Made by a program: the position numbers and the translations under genes | Shown: one piece after another, positions 29,294 to 39,094 of the stretch | Layout: each line of letters starts with the position of its first letter | Position numbering within the stretch: position 1 is the stretch's first letter | The notes under the pieces: generated by a model | The model's database searches: none | What the model was told of the DNA's origin: nothing | Seen by the model: only the letters and a program-made list of their open reading frames with translations | Assembly (NCBI RefSeq): GCF_000316625.1 | Contig: NC_019676.1 | Span: 1,165,001-1,229,000 of the forward strand | Reading direction: 5' to 3' | DNA length: 64,000 nt | DNA from: Nostoc sp. PCC 7107 | GTDB taxonomy: Bacteria; Cyanobacteriota; Cyanobacteriia; Cyanobacteriales; Nostocaceae

Positions 29294-29784
29294 TATGGGT
29301 TGATAGGGCTATTGAGTTGTAGTAATAACCAAGTTAAATAAGTGCCGAAAGGCCCCCACAATGCGTAAGGTAGAAATAGCCATGCAGCTGTTGGCGAAAT
29401 TGGCTTAACAACAAAAGCCAAAATGTAGACCAAAACTGTCGCTAAACCGCCCACAATTATCCCACCTGTCAAACTACGAAGTTCTACCACAACGGGACTG
29501 TAAAGTGATGTTAGTAAAGCGATCGCACCATAAACTATTAGCAAACCCCAAGGACGAGAACCTTTTTTGCAGCTTTTCTCCCACACGATAATTGCCGAAA
29601 TCGTGATGCAAACCCAAATGAAAGTCCAAATAACAGGAATCAGAAACTCAAAGGTTAACCAACTGGGACGTTGCAGGTTTTGAAACCAAGGGTCGCGCAG
29701 CGATGTGAACAGGCTACCACCAAAAAACAGGGCTGCTGAAGCTGCTGTAATTATCCATCTAGCTTTCACTAAGACTCCTGTCAT
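29293..29784 (-). CDS. tspO: TspO/MBR family membrane protein
   Basis: 163 aa, five hydrophobic segments and the family motifs LQRPSWLTFEFLIPVIWTF-like in loop/TM2 and LPYALWGPFGTYLTWLLLQ at the end. TspO proteins bind porphyrins or bilins and tune stress and tetrapyrrole responses in bacteria; this copy has an extra-long central part. The stop codon overlaps the start of the htrA-like gene by one base, so they are co-transcribed. Confidence 0.88.
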   Translation of the reverse strand: MTGVLVKARWIITAASAALFFGGSLFTSLRDPWFQNLQRPSWLTFEFLIPVIWTFIWVCITISAIIVWEKSCKKGSRPWGLLIVYGAIALLTSLYSPVVVELRSLTGGIIVGGLATVLVYILAFVVKPISPTAAWLFLPYALWGPFGTYLTWLLLQLNSPINP

Positions 29785-29859
29785 AATAATACATTTGTAG
29801 TTTAGATTGAATCGGCGATCGCTGCACCTATCCTTTGACAGGTGACATGAGGGGAGAAG

Positions 29860-30413
29860 TTATGGTCGCAAAAATAACTGAGTCATGTAGTATGTATTCC
29901 CAACTTGCCAGATTCCCACACCCGTTTCTCTGAATACTGGACGCAGAATATTGGCTCGGTGTCCGGGGCTGTTCATCCAAGCTTTGATGGCGGCTGGTAC
30001 AGGTTGCGGCACATTGGTAGATGTGAATAAATTTTCCCCAACCATCCAATAATTGATTCTGCCTGCACGTACTCTGTCTCGTAAGGTACTACCATCTGCG
30101 CCAGTGTGACTAAAGAATTTTTCTGCGCCATCTGAAGGCTGTAATGACGCGCAACTTGAGTGAGTTTTTCATTATTTTGTAGCGGCTGAAGTCCATTTTG
30201 CTGACGCACTTGGTTAATACCTTGGCGAACCGCGGCTTCCATGTCTGCAATTTTGGCAGATTCGGCAGAAATGACAGGCTGTGGTGGTTGGTTTGATGGT
30301 AATTCAATCCTGGGCAACGGTGGCGCGTATCTTAGCATTTCCTCGCAACCGCTGGCTAATAGTGCGATCGTTGCTGATGCTAACCAAATTATTTGAGGTA
30401 GTTTGTTTTGCAT
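29860..30413 (-). pseudogene. CAP (SCP/PR-1) domain lipoprotein with a frameshift
   Basis: Two overlapping reading frames together encode one CAP-domain protein of about 184 aa. The first frame gives a lipoprotein signal (LLASGC, Cys23), a proline-rich linker and the start of the CAP domain (NEKLTQVARHYSLQMAQKN). In the family FSHTGADGST should follow; that sequence is present but in the next frame, running through VGENLFTS and SPGHRANIL to the end. One missing base in the A run at 30118-30122 (minus-strand AAAAA instead of six) explains the shift. Either a true mutation, phase variation at the homopolymer, or a sequencing error. Confidence 0.85.
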
Positions 30414-30449
30414 CTACTGATTTACCGTTGTCTAAACACCCAGTTTTCT

Positions 30450-30490
30450 TAAATTTATGGTTCTTTCTCCAGACAAGAACCATAAATTTA
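30450..30490. repeat. Perfect 16-bp inverted repeat
   Basis: TAAATTTATGGTTCTT (30450-30465) and its exact complement (30475-30490) with a 9-nt loop, between the CAP gene start and the end of psaK. It could terminate the psaK transcript (minus strand), but neither side has a good T-tract. Confidence 0.6.
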
Positions 30491-30651
30491 GCTGTCATGA
30501 TGAATTTGCGCTGAGTTCTGTCTTTAAGGTAACAAAAATAGCAAAATTCAACTGAGCTAAACTTGAGAGTCGCATTGCTGGAGAAAGAAGCAGAATGAGT
30601 TTCAGAGTAGGGGATTGAGTGATAATCTCACTTCTCTGTCATCTGGATGAT

Positions 30652-30903
30652 TTATAAACGACCAATATTAGTCAGCCCTAAAACAATCCCAATACCCACG
30701 ATATGACCAAAAGCCATAGCCGCGATAAAGGTGGTAACACTAACTGGCAAACCTGGTAATTTAGGCCCTACTTGTGGTTGTTCGATGCGGGTGGATAGCA
30801 AAAGCATGATCACACTGCTAACGCTAATAATGATACCTACGGTAGGAGTCCACGCGGGAGTTGCGGGAACATTAGCGGCTGCTGCCAGTAAATTTGATAA
30901 CAT
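30652..30903 (-). CDS. psaK: Photosystem I subunit PsaK
   Basis: 83 aa from ATG 30903 (AGGAGA lies 11 bp upstream; a TTG one codon earlier is in frame). Two hydrophobic helices separated by a basic/proline-rich loop (RIEQPQVGPKLPGLP) and the conserved end AFGHIVGIGIVLGLTNIGRL identify PsaK, a peripheral antenna-facing subunit of photosystem I. The first helix differs from the major PsaK of Anabaena, so this may be one of several paralogues. A TATAAT element is present about 45 bp upstream. Confidence 0.9.
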   Translation of the reverse strand: MLSNLLAAAANVPATPAWTPTVGIIISVSSVIMLLLSTRIEQPQVGPKLPGLPVSVTTFIAAMAFGHIVGIGIVLGLTNIGRL

Positions 30904-31009
30904 CAAGGTTCTGTCTCCTAAATGACAAAATTCATAAAACCTTCAAAATTATAGAATTACTGAGTCAGGAACCAGAGATTGTTAGCAAAAATTCGCTCTT
31001 TAGAACTAT

Positions 31010-31636
31010 ATGCGGGTTAAAATCTGCGGCATCACTCAACCACAACAAGCTAAAGCGATCGCATCTTTAGGCGCAACAGCTTTAGGATTTATTTGTGTAC
31101 CTACTTCGCCTCGTTATGTTACAGCAACGCAAATTCGGGCAGTTGTCACACAGCTACCAGATGATATTGATAAAATTGGCGTGTTTGCTAACGCTCCAAT
31201 AGAGGAGATTAGCCAGATAGTTAATGATTCTGGTTTAACTGGTGTGCAGTTACACGGAGATGAATCACCAGAGTTTTGCCACCAAGTGCGTCAAAAAATC
31301 CCCAATGTGGAAATTCTCAAAGCACTGAGGATAAAAAGTTTTGACCATCTTGCACAAGCATCGATTTATGCTCAATACGTAGATACTTTACTACTGGATG
31401 CCTATCATCCCCAACAATTGGGCGGTACAGGCCAAACTTTAGATTGGGCAATGCTAGAAAAATTCCACCCCGGTAGCCCGTGGTTTTTAGCGGGAGGATT
31501 AACACCAGAAAATGTCTTAGCAGCTTTAAGCCAAGTCAACCCTGATGGGATAGATTTATCCAGCGGTGTTGAAATTCAACCAGGAGATAAAGATTTACAC
31601 AAGGTAGCACTCCTATTTGCCCATCTGAAGCCTTAA
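31010..31636 (+). CDS. trpF: Phosphoribosylanthranilate isomerase
   Basis: 208-aa TIM-barrel enzyme of tryptophan synthesis, converting N-(5-phosphoribosyl)anthranilate to CdRP. The catalytic Cys is in MRVKICGI at the N-terminus and the Asp in [36 protein letters not shown] and GIDLSSGVE are the usual blocks. Length is normal. It is not linked to other trp genes here. Confidence 0.95.
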   Translation: MRVKICGITQPQQAKAIASLGATALGFICVPTSPRYVTATQIRAVVTQLPDDIDKIGVFANAPIEEISQIVNDSGLTGVQLHGDESPEFCHQVRQKIPNVEILKALRIKSFDHLAQASIYAQYVDTLLLDAYHPQQLGGTGQTLDWAMLEKFHPGSPWFLAGGLTPENVLAALSQVNPDGIDLSSGVEIQPGDKDLHKVALLFAHLKP

Positions 31637-31640
31637 GCAT

Positions 31641-31703
31641 GAAGTGTGAAGTATGAAAAATAAAATTTCATACTTCACACTTCACACTTCACACTTCACA
31701 CTT
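31641..31703 (+). terminator. trpF terminator with tandem octamer tail
   Basis: An 18-bp perfect stem, 31641-31658 (GAAGTGTGAAGTATGAAA) with 31666-31683, starts 5 bp after the trpF stop. The right arm continues into a tandem array of CACTTCA units up to 31703, adjacent to the folE stop codon. A simple-repeat-derived terminator between convergent genes. Confidence 0.75.
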
Positions 31704-32411
31704 CTAAAAGAAGCTTGGTTGATGGCGAATCAAGTTGAAGAATTCTTCGCGGGTTTTTTGTTCGTCTTGAAATACACCCAGCATGGCACTAGTCACAGTC
31801 CAAGAACCAGGTTTCTGTACCCCCCGCATGACCATACACATGTGAGTAGCTTCCATCACTACTGCTACACCTTGAGGTTCCAAAATCGTCTGAATCGCTT
31901 CGGCAATTTGGCGAGTTAATCTTTCCTGAACTTGCAACCGTCGGGAATACATTTCCACAATCCGGGCTAATTTACTTAAGCCCACAACTTTTTGATTAGG
32001 AATATAAGCCAGATGCGCTCTTCCCATAAAAGGTAGCATGTGATGTTCGCAGAGGCTAAAAAAATTAATATCTCGAACTAGTACCATCTCGTTATGACCT
32101 TCATCGAAGATCGCACCATTCAAAAGTTCTTCTAAAGATTGGTTATAGCCACTGGTGAGAAACCGCATTGCCTCAGCCACACGCTTAGGAGTTTTGAGCA
32201 ATCCTTCGCGCTCAGGGTCTTCGCCAACGCCGACTATGATGTTCCTAACGGCATCCATCATTTGCTCCATGTGTTCCTCAGAAGGCTGGTGCAAATCCGG
32301 TAGTCGTCCGTCGTGAGTGTTGCGATCGGGTCTGGTATTAATGGCCTCTGCCAAATCGGGAATCAGCGGAGATTGAAAACGATTAGAACCGTTAGAACTA
32401 GCAATAGTCAT
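31704..32411 (-). CDS. folE: GTP cyclohydrolase I
   Basis: 235 aa; first enzyme of tetrahydrofolate/pterin synthesis, making 7,8-dihydroneopterin triphosphate from GTP. Zinc and active-site motifs [12 protein letters not shown] and the [19 protein letters not shown] block are intact. The N-terminal 55 residues are a variable extension. It is the last gene of a minus-strand run ado-aar-accA-SDR-folE, an arrangement that is often conserved around the alkane genes in cyanobacteria. Confidence 0.95.
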   Translation of the reverse strand: MTIASSNGSNRFQSPLIPDLAEAINTRPDRNTHDGRLPDLHQPSEEHMEQMMDAVRNIIVGVGEDPEREGLLKTPKRVAEAMRFLTSGYNQSLEELLNGAIFDEGHNEMVLVRDINFFSLCEHHMLPFMGRAHLAYIPNQKVVGLSKLARIVEMYSRRLQVQERLTRQIAEAIQTILEPQGVAVVMEATHMCMVMRGVQKPGSWTVTSAMLGVFQDEQKTREEFFNLIRHQPSFF

Positions 32412-32490
32412 GATGTAATTTTCAGTTGAATTTTGGATGTTTGCTATGAGTTAAAGAGATACTCAGCACTCAGCACTTAGCACTCAATAC

Positions 32491-33216
32491 TCAAAATGTG
32501 CCTGTATTGGGCATGAGAATCAATTCATCAATCACTGCTTGTGGTGGCAATAAGACAGTGTGGAGGATTGACTGTGCCACAATTTCTGGAGTTAACATTT
32601 TTGAACGGTCAAAGTTGGCATGAACGGTGTCTGTGTCCCAGATTTCTGTATTCACAGAACCAGGACAAATGGCCGTAACACGGATACCGTGGGCGCGTTC
32701 TTCTTGAGCCAGGGTTTGAGAAAGGGCTAGAAGTCCGGCTTTGCTAACACAATAGGCTCCCCATCCAGCAAAGGTTTGCTTGGCAGCTATTGAGGCTACG
32801 TTGATAATTGTGCCTGTGCCGCGATCGCGCATTCCCGGCAAAATTCCTTTGATGCACTCAAATACACTGGTGAGATTGATGTTAATAACTTTTTGCCAGT
32901 CTTCTAAGCTGGTGTCGATTAAATTAGCTGTATAGCCTATTCCGGCATTATTTACCAAAATATCTATGTTGCCAAAATCTTGAGCGATCGCATTTATTTT
33001 CGCTTCTACTTGTGGTAAATCGGCTAAATCCAAGGTGTATGCTTTGGCTTCTACTCCGGTTTGCTTGGCTGCTGTTGCTACCGCCTCTAATTTATCTAAA
33101 GAACGGCTAACTAAGGCAACATCTATGCCTGCCTTGGCAAATGCCAGTGCTGTTGCTTTGCCAATTCCACTACTAGCCCCAGTAATCAGGGCATTTTGTT
33201 TCTGCTTACTACTCAT
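32491..33216 (-). CDS. SDR family oxidoreductase
   Basis: 241 aa from ATG 33216 (MSSKQKQ); an ATG four codons earlier is also possible. Classical short-chain dehydrogenase: NADP-binding TGASSGIGKA, NNAGIGY, catalytic Ser in NVASIAA and YCVSK (Tyr-x-x-x-Lys), and AICPGSVNTE. FabG-like, but the substrate is not known. It stands between folE and accA on the same strand, next to the fatty-acid and alkane genes, which suggests but does not prove a lipid-related substrate. Confidence 0.88.
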   Translation of the reverse strand: MSSKQKQNALITGASSGIGKATALAFAKAGIDVALVSRSLDKLEAVATAAKQTGVEAKAYTLDLADLPQVEAKINAIAQDFGNIDILVNNAGIGYTANLIDTSLEDWQKVININLTSVFECIKGILPGMRDRGTGTIINVASIAAKQTFAGWGAYCVSKAGLLALSQTLAQEERAHGIRVTAICPGSVNTEIWDTDTVHANFDRSKMLTPEIVAQSILHTVLLPPQAVIDELILMPNTGTF

Positions 33217-33228
33217 GCTTTCCCTCAT

Positions 33229-33578
33229 TTTTTTGGCAGTGACCCAAGCTCCTTGCCACCAAATTATTTAAGTCTTTCGGATTGGCTACATTAAAGTAAC
33301 CTTAAATTCCGATAATTTTTTTTGACAATTGCTATGTTGAATTGTCAGTTTGGGCATTTTTGCCAATTAGATATATCCCAGTGATGAAAATTCTTCTTCA
33401 TCTGGGTGTTTTGGCTGTCTACTCGCAGTAAGGTACTAAAAACTACATAAATCTCTCATTTAAGTGAGACGATTCATCATCAATACAAATGCCTATGGTT
33501 AAAAAGATTGTTAAAAATCTTTAAGAACCATAGGCAATTATAACATTGCTCTTGAGTTAATGACCCAGGTTTGCCTGG
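33229..33578. other. Intergenic region with accA-end hairpin
   Basis: 350 bp without a gene. The arms GCCTATGGTT (33491-33500) and AACCATAGGC (33526-33535) enclose a second complementary A/T stem, forming a long hairpin about 45 bp beyond the accA stop; it probably ends the accA transcript. Another dyad lies around 33378-33405. Confidence 0.55.
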
Positions 33579-34559
33579 CTAGTGGGGAATTTCTGTAAAA
33601 ACACCAATTTTGCGGAATTTTTCGTAGCGCATTTGCCGTCTTTCTGGAGATGTTAACTGTTTAAGTTCGTCTAAGTTATCTAAAAGTGCTTGTTTGAGGG
33701 TGGTTGCTGCTTCTAGGGGGTCAGAATGAGCGCCGCCGATTGGTTCCGCTAAAATTTGGTCAATAATCCCTAAATTTTTTAAGTCATGGGAAGTAATTTT
33801 TAAGGCGACAGCAGCTTGAGGTGCTTTGCTGGCATCTTTCCAGAGAATCGCCGCACAACCTTCAGGGCTAATCACAGTGTAAACAGCGTGTTCAAACATC
33901 AGTAGGCGATCGCAAATCCCAATACCCAGCGCCCCACCAGAACTTGCTTCACCAATCACTGTGCAAATAATCGGTACATCTAAGCTAAACATCTCGCGCA
34001 GATTATAAGCTATGGCTTCACCAGCACCTTGATGTTCGGCGGCTACTGTGGCTAAAGCGCCGGGTGTATCGATAAAAGTTAAAATCGGCATTCTAAACTT
34101 ATTGGCGTGTTCCATCAGCCGCATTGCTTTGCGATAACCACCAGGAGCAGCCATCCCGAAGTTACGCGCAATATTATCTTTAGTGTCACGCCCTTTTTGT
34201 TGACCTAACATCACCACCGGCTGCCCACCTAAACGAGCTACACCAGCAATTAAAGCCGGATCATCAGTCCCACAGCGATCGCCATGCAACTCCATCCATT
34301 CATCTGTAATCGCCTGGATGTAATCAAGAGTGCTAGGACGACGGGGATGACGGGCGACTTGCACCCTTTGAGCCGGAGATAAAGTACTAAAAATCTCCTC
34401 ACGCAGTTTTGTAGCGCGTGCTTCTAGCTTACGAATTTCACCAGATACATCAACGCCATTTTCTTCTGCAAGTTGCCGAATCTGCTCAATGCGGTTGGAG
34501 AGTTCTGCTAACGGCTTTTCAAAATCCAACAGTAGTGGTTTACGCTCGGTAGTAGCCAT
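33579..34559 (-). CDS. accA: Acetyl-CoA carboxylase carboxyltransferase subunit alpha
   Basis: 326 aa, normal length. Catalyses, with AccD, transfer of the carboxyl group from biotin to acetyl-CoA to make malonyl-CoA. Conserved blocks: [37 protein letters not shown]-like, [37 protein letters not shown] and [12 protein letters not shown]. It sits 92 bp downstream of aar on the same strand, so fatty-acid supply and alkane synthesis genes are neighbours. Confidence 0.96.
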   Translation of the reverse strand: MATTERKPLLLDFEKPLAELSNRIEQIRQLAEENGVDVSGEIRKLEARATKLREEIFSTLSPAQRVQVARHPRRPSTLDYIQAITDEWMELHGDRCGTDDPALIAGVARLGGQPVVMLGQQKGRDTKDNIARNFGMAAPGGYRKAMRLMEHANKFRMPILTFIDTPGALATVAAEHQGAGEAIAYNLREMFSLDVPIICTVIGEASSGGALGIGICDRLLMFEHAVYTVISPEGCAAILWKDASKAPQAAVALKITSHDLKNLGIIDQILAEPIGGAHSDPLEAATTLKQALLDNLDELKQLTSPERRQMRYEKFRKIGVFTEIPH

Positions 34560-34596
34560 ATTAACTAGGGGTGAGGAACTAGGGATTGGGGATTTA

Positions 34597-34651
34597 AAAA
34601 GTAAAAAGGCAAAAGTAAAAAGAATCTTTTAACTTTTAACTTTTGACTTTT
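34597..34651. repeat. AAAAGT/ACTTTT simple inverted repeat
   Basis: Units AAAAGTAAAAAG on the left and CTTTTAACTTTT on the right form an imperfect inverted repeat in the aar-accA gap. Similar units occur at 23705 and 43563. Typical Nostocales short repeats. Confidence 0.65.
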
Positions 34652-35671
34652 TTAAAGCAGCAGAGGCCTAAAGCCGTGTTTCACCGATGCTTGACCAATC
34701 TGCTCCATTTTGTCTACGGTAATCTGATTACGCCCCCAAGAAAAGTTCGTATGTAACTTCTCAAATTCCAGTAGCATAGCTTCGGCAAAACAGGCAAATA
34801 GCTGGCGTTCTGGCACTTCCATATTGACGATTTGCATTATTTTCCATTCAATATCTAAAGAATGTTCAACAATGCCACCGTTGAGTATATGAACGCCATG
34901 ATGTTGAATTTTCGTAGCTAAGTTTTTGGGATAGCCACCATCAATCAGTAGACAAGGTTGTTTTAACGTCTTGGGGTCAATTTCCACGCCTTTGGGCATA
35001 CTTGCCACCCAAACTACAATATCAGCTTCGGGTAATGCTTCATCCAAAGCCATGATTTTACCTCGCCCCAATTCGTCTTGGAGATTTTGCAGTCGTTCTT
35101 GGTTACGGGCTATCAGCAAAATTTCTTTGACATCAGTTTTGGCATCTAGCCAGCGGGTTACTGCACTACCAATATCCCCAGTTGCACCACATATAGCCAC
35201 TGTTGCTTTCGACAGTTCAATTCCTGCTTGTTTTGCAGCTGCCTCTACTTGCCGACAGATAATGTAGGCAGTGTGTGTATTACCTGTAGTGAAGCGTTCA
35301 AACTCTAATTTGATGTTGCGGACTTGGCTGAACTGCTCCAAATTAAAGTTTTCAAAAATAATTGATGAAAAACCGCCTAAAGCTGTGATGTCTATATCAT
35401 GCTTTTGAGCATGAGCCATTGCATTCAGAATTTTGCGTGTTGCCGCCTTAATCCGCCGATTTGCCAGCATTTCTGGTAAAAAGCATGATTCTACGTACTT
35501 GCCTTCGATTATCTCTCCAGTCAGGCTGGTAACTTTAATGTGATCAACAATTTGTGGTGGGGCGCTGCACCAAAAATCAAGACCTTGATCGGCATATTCT
35601 GGGTATCCCAATTGTTGAGCTACCGCTTGAGCGTGTTCTAAACTAGTCAGATGTCCAATTAGACCAAACAT
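34652..35671 (-). CDS. aar: Long-chain acyl-ACP reductase (alkane synthesis)
   Basis: 339 aa, the standard length. Reduces acyl-ACP/acyl-CoA to fatty aldehyde with NADPH through a covalent acyl-Cys intermediate. The N-terminus [15 protein letters not shown], the catalytic Cys region [28 protein letters not shown] and the Rossmann motif [12 protein letters not shown] are typical. It lies 258 bp downstream of ado, which converts the aldehyde to alkane; the pair is the cyanobacterial hydrocarbon pathway. Confidence 0.96.
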   Translation of the reverse strand: MFGLIGHLTSLEHAQAVAQQLGYPEYADQGLDFWCSAPPQIVDHIKVTSLTGEIIEGKYVESCFLPEMLANRRIKAATRKILNAMAHAQKHDIDITALGGFSSIIFENFNLEQFSQVRNIKLEFERFTTGNTHTAYIICRQVEAAAKQAGIELSKATVAICGATGDIGSAVTRWLDAKTDVKEILLIARNQERLQNLQDELGRGKIMALDEALPEADIVVWVASMPKGVEIDPKTLKQPCLLIDGGYPKNLATKIQHHGVHILNGGIVEHSLDIEWKIMQIVNMEVPERQLFACFAEAMLLEFEKLHTNFSWGRNQITVDKMEQIGQASVKHGFRPLLL

Positions 35672-35754
35672 GTAGTGTATTAGGCGTTTGCTGCGTCGAA
35701 AGCGTGGAAGTTAGTGGGTAAGTGACAATACCTAACCTTAAAAAATACAATAAA

Positions 35755-35925
35755 GTCTGAAGTCTGAAGTTTTAGCGAAATCGGATTCAAGAGTCAGAAT
35801 TCAGGATGAATTCTTGACGAAAATCTCAATAAATCAGTGGGTTTAAGATTCTGGCTCAGTTATTCTGTATCCTGAATTCTCACTTCTGGATTCTTTTTTC
35901 ATCTTCATCCTTCATACTTCATACT
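35755..35925. repeat. Degenerate direct and inverted repeats between aar and ado
   Basis: Repeated motifs of the GTCTGAAGT, CAGAATTCAGGAT and TCATACTTCATACTT kind fill the gap, including an inverted pair ATTCAGGATGAATTC / ATCCTGAATTC. These are common Nostocales intergenic repeats; no gene is present. Confidence 0.55.
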
Positions 35926-35929
35926 TGTT

Positions 35930-36625
35930 TTAAGCAGCGGAAAGTCCGTAGGCTGACAAGCGCATGATATCTCTGGTTGTAAAGCCAATTTTACTTAAAG
36001 CTTCACCGTATTGAATCATGAAATCTTCGACTAAAGCGTCTTTCTCCATGCCTAAAACGAGGGCATCGTCTGCTACTTGGTTGAGCATTTTCCAAACTAT
36101 GGGTAAATTTTGGCGATTTGCTTCTTCTAGCTCTATTTTGGATGCTTCAAAGTTTTGTTGGAGCCAAACTTCACCAAAGTTTAAATGACTGTATTCATCT
36201 TTGACTACTCCCTCGGTAATTTTGCGGGCAAAATCATCAGCAAAAGGAATGTAGCAGTTGTATGCAGCGATCGCAAAGCATTCAATAATCAAAGATTGAA
36301 TCAGTAAGCAGGTGACAACTTTATTTTCGGCTGCTCCGGCTTTAAAGTTATCGTGCAGAGGTGCAAAAAACTCCTTAGCAAATTGCAGGTCTGGGGTAAC
36401 TTTTAAATTGCGTCCACAAGCTTCAAAGCCTTTTTTATGGCGGCTTTCCATTTTCGACAAGCCAATCAGTTGATCGTGATTTGCCGGCAGCAGTTCAGCT
36501 AGTTTGATGTAATTCTCATAAGCTTCTTGTTCCCCTTCAATCACGATCGCATTAATACGACTATAGGCATCTTTATATGTTTCGCTTTGGAAATCAATTT
36601 CTAATTCGGCTGCCAACTGCTGCAT
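35930..36625 (-). CDS. ado: Aldehyde-deformylating oxygenase
   Basis: 231 aa, the family length. A ferritin-like di-iron enzyme that turns Cn fatty aldehydes into Cn-1 alkanes plus formate, using O2 and reduced ferredoxin. All di-iron ligands are in place: Glu32, Glu60, His63, Glu115, Glu144 and His147. It starts the minus-strand run ado-aar-accA-SDR-folE. Heptadecane is the usual product in Nostoc-type cyanobacteria. Confidence 0.97.
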   Translation of the reverse strand: MQQLAAELEIDFQSETYKDAYSRINAIVIEGEQEAYENYIKLAELLPANHDQLIGLSKMESRHKKGFEACGRNLKVTPDLQFAKEFFAPLHDNFKAGAAENKVVTCLLIQSLIIECFAIAAYNCYIPFADDFARKITEGVVKDEYSHLNFGEVWLQQNFEASKIELEEANRQNLPIVWKMLNQVADDALVLGMEKDALVEDFMIQYGEALSKIGFTTRDIMRLSAYGLSAA

Positions 36626-36864
36626 GGTATCTTCACTCCTGTAAAATGAATTATTTGATACTAACGCTTAATTTCCCCTGTAATTTTAGGGTAATCTTCA
36701 CTGTTGTTTAATTTAACTTAACAAGTCACTATGTAATAGATTAGCTTTTGCTGGGGGCGATGCTCTAGTGCTAAAGAAACAAATGAATCAAGAGTCAAGG
36801 GTTAATCGTCCCTAGTCAATAGTCAATTCCTCTCCAGCCCCTAGCTTCTGCTATCTATTTACTC

Positions 36865-37689
36865 ATGATTAAATCAAGTGGGAATCTAAAATCTGGCGAT
36901 ATTGTTAGTTTAGCGGTGCTGCTACTCGGTGCATTAATTGTCTTACTCCCGCTATTTGTTGTGTTTTTCACATCTTTTGCACCTCCTGGCGCTACTCCAG
37001 ACATGATGCCTCAAGGTTGGACTTTAGGTAATTACCATGATGCGTGGCAGCGAGGGAAGTTTCTGTTGGCGTTTGCTAATTCTACCTTAGTAGCGATCGC
37101 CGTCACGGCGTTTCAGTTGATCACCTCAGCTTTAGCTGGTTACGCCCTGGCGAGATTGAAATTTCGTGGTAGACAAGCTCTATTGTTAGTTGTTTTAGCA
37201 ACCTTGGTAATTCCTTTTCAGCTGTTGGTTATACCGATATTTTTGGTTTTAAAGTGGGGACACTTAATTAATACTTATGGGGCGCTGATTTTACCAACGG
37301 CTGTCAATGGTTTTGGCATATTTCTCTTACGTCAATATTTTCAAACCATTCCAGTAGAATTGGAAGAAGCCGCAACTATTGATGGGGCGAACAGGTTACA
37401 AATTTTGTGGCGGGTATTGTTACCTTTAGCCCGCCCAGCTTTAGTGACATTATTTTTGTTCACCTTTATTGCTGAATGGAATGATTTATTTAAGCCTCTG
37501 GTATTCACCACACGCCCAGAATTAAGAACAGTGCAGTTGGCATTAGCTGAATTTCAAGAGCAATTTACCAATAACTGGCCTTTGATGATGGCGGCAGTAA
37601 CTATTGCAACGGTGCCAGTTATCATACTGTTTTTGATTGGCCAGCGGCAATTTATTCGCGGCATTGCGACCACAGGGATGAAGAATTGA
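36865..37689 (+). CDS. Carbohydrate ABC transporter permease (MalG type)
   Basis: 274 aa with six hydrophobic segments and the EAA loop EEAATIDGANRLQILWRVLLPLA cut short here to its core EEAATIDGAN, characteristic of MalG/CUT1 inner-membrane permeases of sugar transporters. The N-terminus has one TM followed by a periplasmic loop (FTSFAPPGATPDMMPQGW). No MalF partner, binding protein or ATPase is adjacent, so it must pair with proteins encoded elsewhere. Confidence 0.9.
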   Translation: MIKSSGNLKSGDIVSLAVLLLGALIVLLPLFVVFFTSFAPPGATPDMMPQGWTLGNYHDAWQRGKFLLAFANSTLVAIAVTAFQLITSALAGYALARLKFRGRQALLLVVLATLVIPFQLLVIPIFLVLKWGHLINTYGALILPTAVNGFGIFLLRQYFQTIPVELEEAATIDGANRLQILWRVLLPLARPALVTLFLFTFIAEWNDLFKPLVFTTRPELRTVQLALAEFQEQFTNNWPLMMAAVTIATVPVIILFLIGQRQFIRGIATTGMKN

Positions 37690-38147
37690 TTCTGATGAGA
37701 ATTTCTTATCTTGGCAGACTTAACAAAAAATTGAGCGTTTTCCAACGGTGTTAGGCAAAAATTTCGAGATGTTTGCTCATCAAAAATATCATCTCAGCGC
37801 ATAGCACACTTTAGTAATGAAACCTGAATTAAAAAACAATTGTCAGAAAACTATGAATTACAAGAGAACTAGATTAGCGATAAAAATAGGTTTTATACCT
37901 GGAGTTATGTGTAAATAGTTTTTTGTTTTTTACGCTTTGAGATTTTTCTAAAAATAAATTACTTTAAATTTACATATAATAAAAATAAAAACTATAATTT
38001 TAATTAATACTTAAAGAAGTATTGAGATTTAATGATTTGGGTATTTTATTTCGACAGAATATTTGAATAATTAAATAATTCATAAGTATGTTTAACATTG
38101 CCAGTAAATTGAATAACATAGAGAAAATATACTGACGAGAGTATTAG
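37690..38147. other. AT-rich intergenic region
   Basis: 460 bp of very AT-rich DNA between the permease and the next + strand gene. No ORF, tRNA or clear hairpin was seen. Confidence 0.55.
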
Positions 38148-38522
38148 ATGGAGCCATTACAAAACCAGATCCTGACTTTAAGCCATAAACTGGATGCCCT
38201 CTACCAGGTAATTGAGCAGCTTGATTTTAAAGTGGATCAGGCTTTCTCAGAATGCTCTTTAGCAAAAACACAAGCAAAAGATAACTATCAAGAAAATAGT
38301 GATACTTTTCCTTATAAATTAAAAGGATCAATTAGTTTGAATCCAGAATTGGAACATAAGGATGTTCTCACTGATTGCATTTACTTAGACATGAATCGTC
38401 AAGGTGGGGATAAGGTTTTAACACCAGAAATTCAGATACAACGACTGACAGCGCAATTAACCGCAGCCTACAATCGGATTGCGGCATTAGAAGAACAATT
38501 ACTCCGAGAAAGAATTCATTAA
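38148..38522 (+). CDS. Coiled-coil hypothetical protein
   Basis: 124 aa, soluble. The ends are heptad-rich helices (residues 1-45 and 95-120, ending RIAALEEQLLRERIH), separated by a polar linker. The organisation suggests a small oligomerising protein; no family known to me. Convincing codon use and an isolated position. Confidence 0.6.
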   Translation: MEPLQNQILTLSHKLDALYQVIEQLDFKVDQAFSECSLAKTQAKDNYQENSDTFPYKLKGSISLNPELEHKDVLTDCIYLDMNRQGGDKVLTPEIQIQRLTAQLTAAYNRIAALEEQLLRERIH

Positions 38523-38747
38523 TGGTTCAATAGTCAATATTTACAAGAATTTGCCAGAACTTTCTCAGTCTGGTAATTTTGTGTTGAGTTCGCCCTCTAG
38601 CAAAGTGCTGAGTTAAGAGTTTTAGCAATCAATTAATGTTTAAAAATACCTTTATTGTTAAATGAACCATATTGAGCTGTTGGAATCAGACTTTTTAGAA
38701 AAATCTCAGTATATGTAGTGGACTAACACGACTAAAACGAAGCAATA

Positions 38748-38952
38748 GGTTTAGATACAATTAACCGCAGATAAATGCAGATGGACGCGGATAAAATTTC
38801 GGTTAATTTTATTCAAACTCTAATGCAAAAAAAATACCAGGCGATTGGAAATCGCGGCTACACAAATCGAGTCCGCCTAGCGCGATAGGTGGACTATCTC
38901 AAAACCCGCCTACGCGGGTTTAGTTTGTATAGCCCCAGACTTCAGTCTGAGA
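38748..38952. repeat. Interspersed cyanobacterial repeats
   Basis: Two known kinds of dispersed repeat: an AACCGCAGATAAATGCAGAT unit (38760-38795), and from 38829 a palindromic element with GCGATTGGAAATCGC, AAACCCGCCTACGCGGGTTT (38913-38932) and CCCAGACTTCAGTCTGAG. The elements are non-coding and form strong hairpins. Confidence 0.75.
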
Positions 38953-38984
38953 TTCATAAATTCAATACTAATAAAAACTATAAT

Positions 38985-39022
38985 AATAGCGTTAGTTCGT
39001 TAAAAAACTAACGCTATTTTTT
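38985..39022. terminator. Bidirectional-looking terminator
   Basis: A 13-bp stem AATAGCGTTAGTT (38985-38997) / AACTAACGCTATT (39006-39018), followed by TTTT on the + strand. It is 77 bp beyond the stop of the minus-strand GlsB-like gene and may end that transcript or read-through from the left. Confidence 0.7.
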
Positions 39023-39094
39023 AAATAAATTCAGGGATAAAATATTAACGAATGTTCCCTGATGTTTACTATAAATTAAAGCCACGTACATTTA

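Noticed and set aside
31666-31703. Tandem CACTTCA units as a CRISPR-like array
   Set aside because: Seven- to eight-base simple repeats without spacers; part of a terminator and simple-repeat tract.
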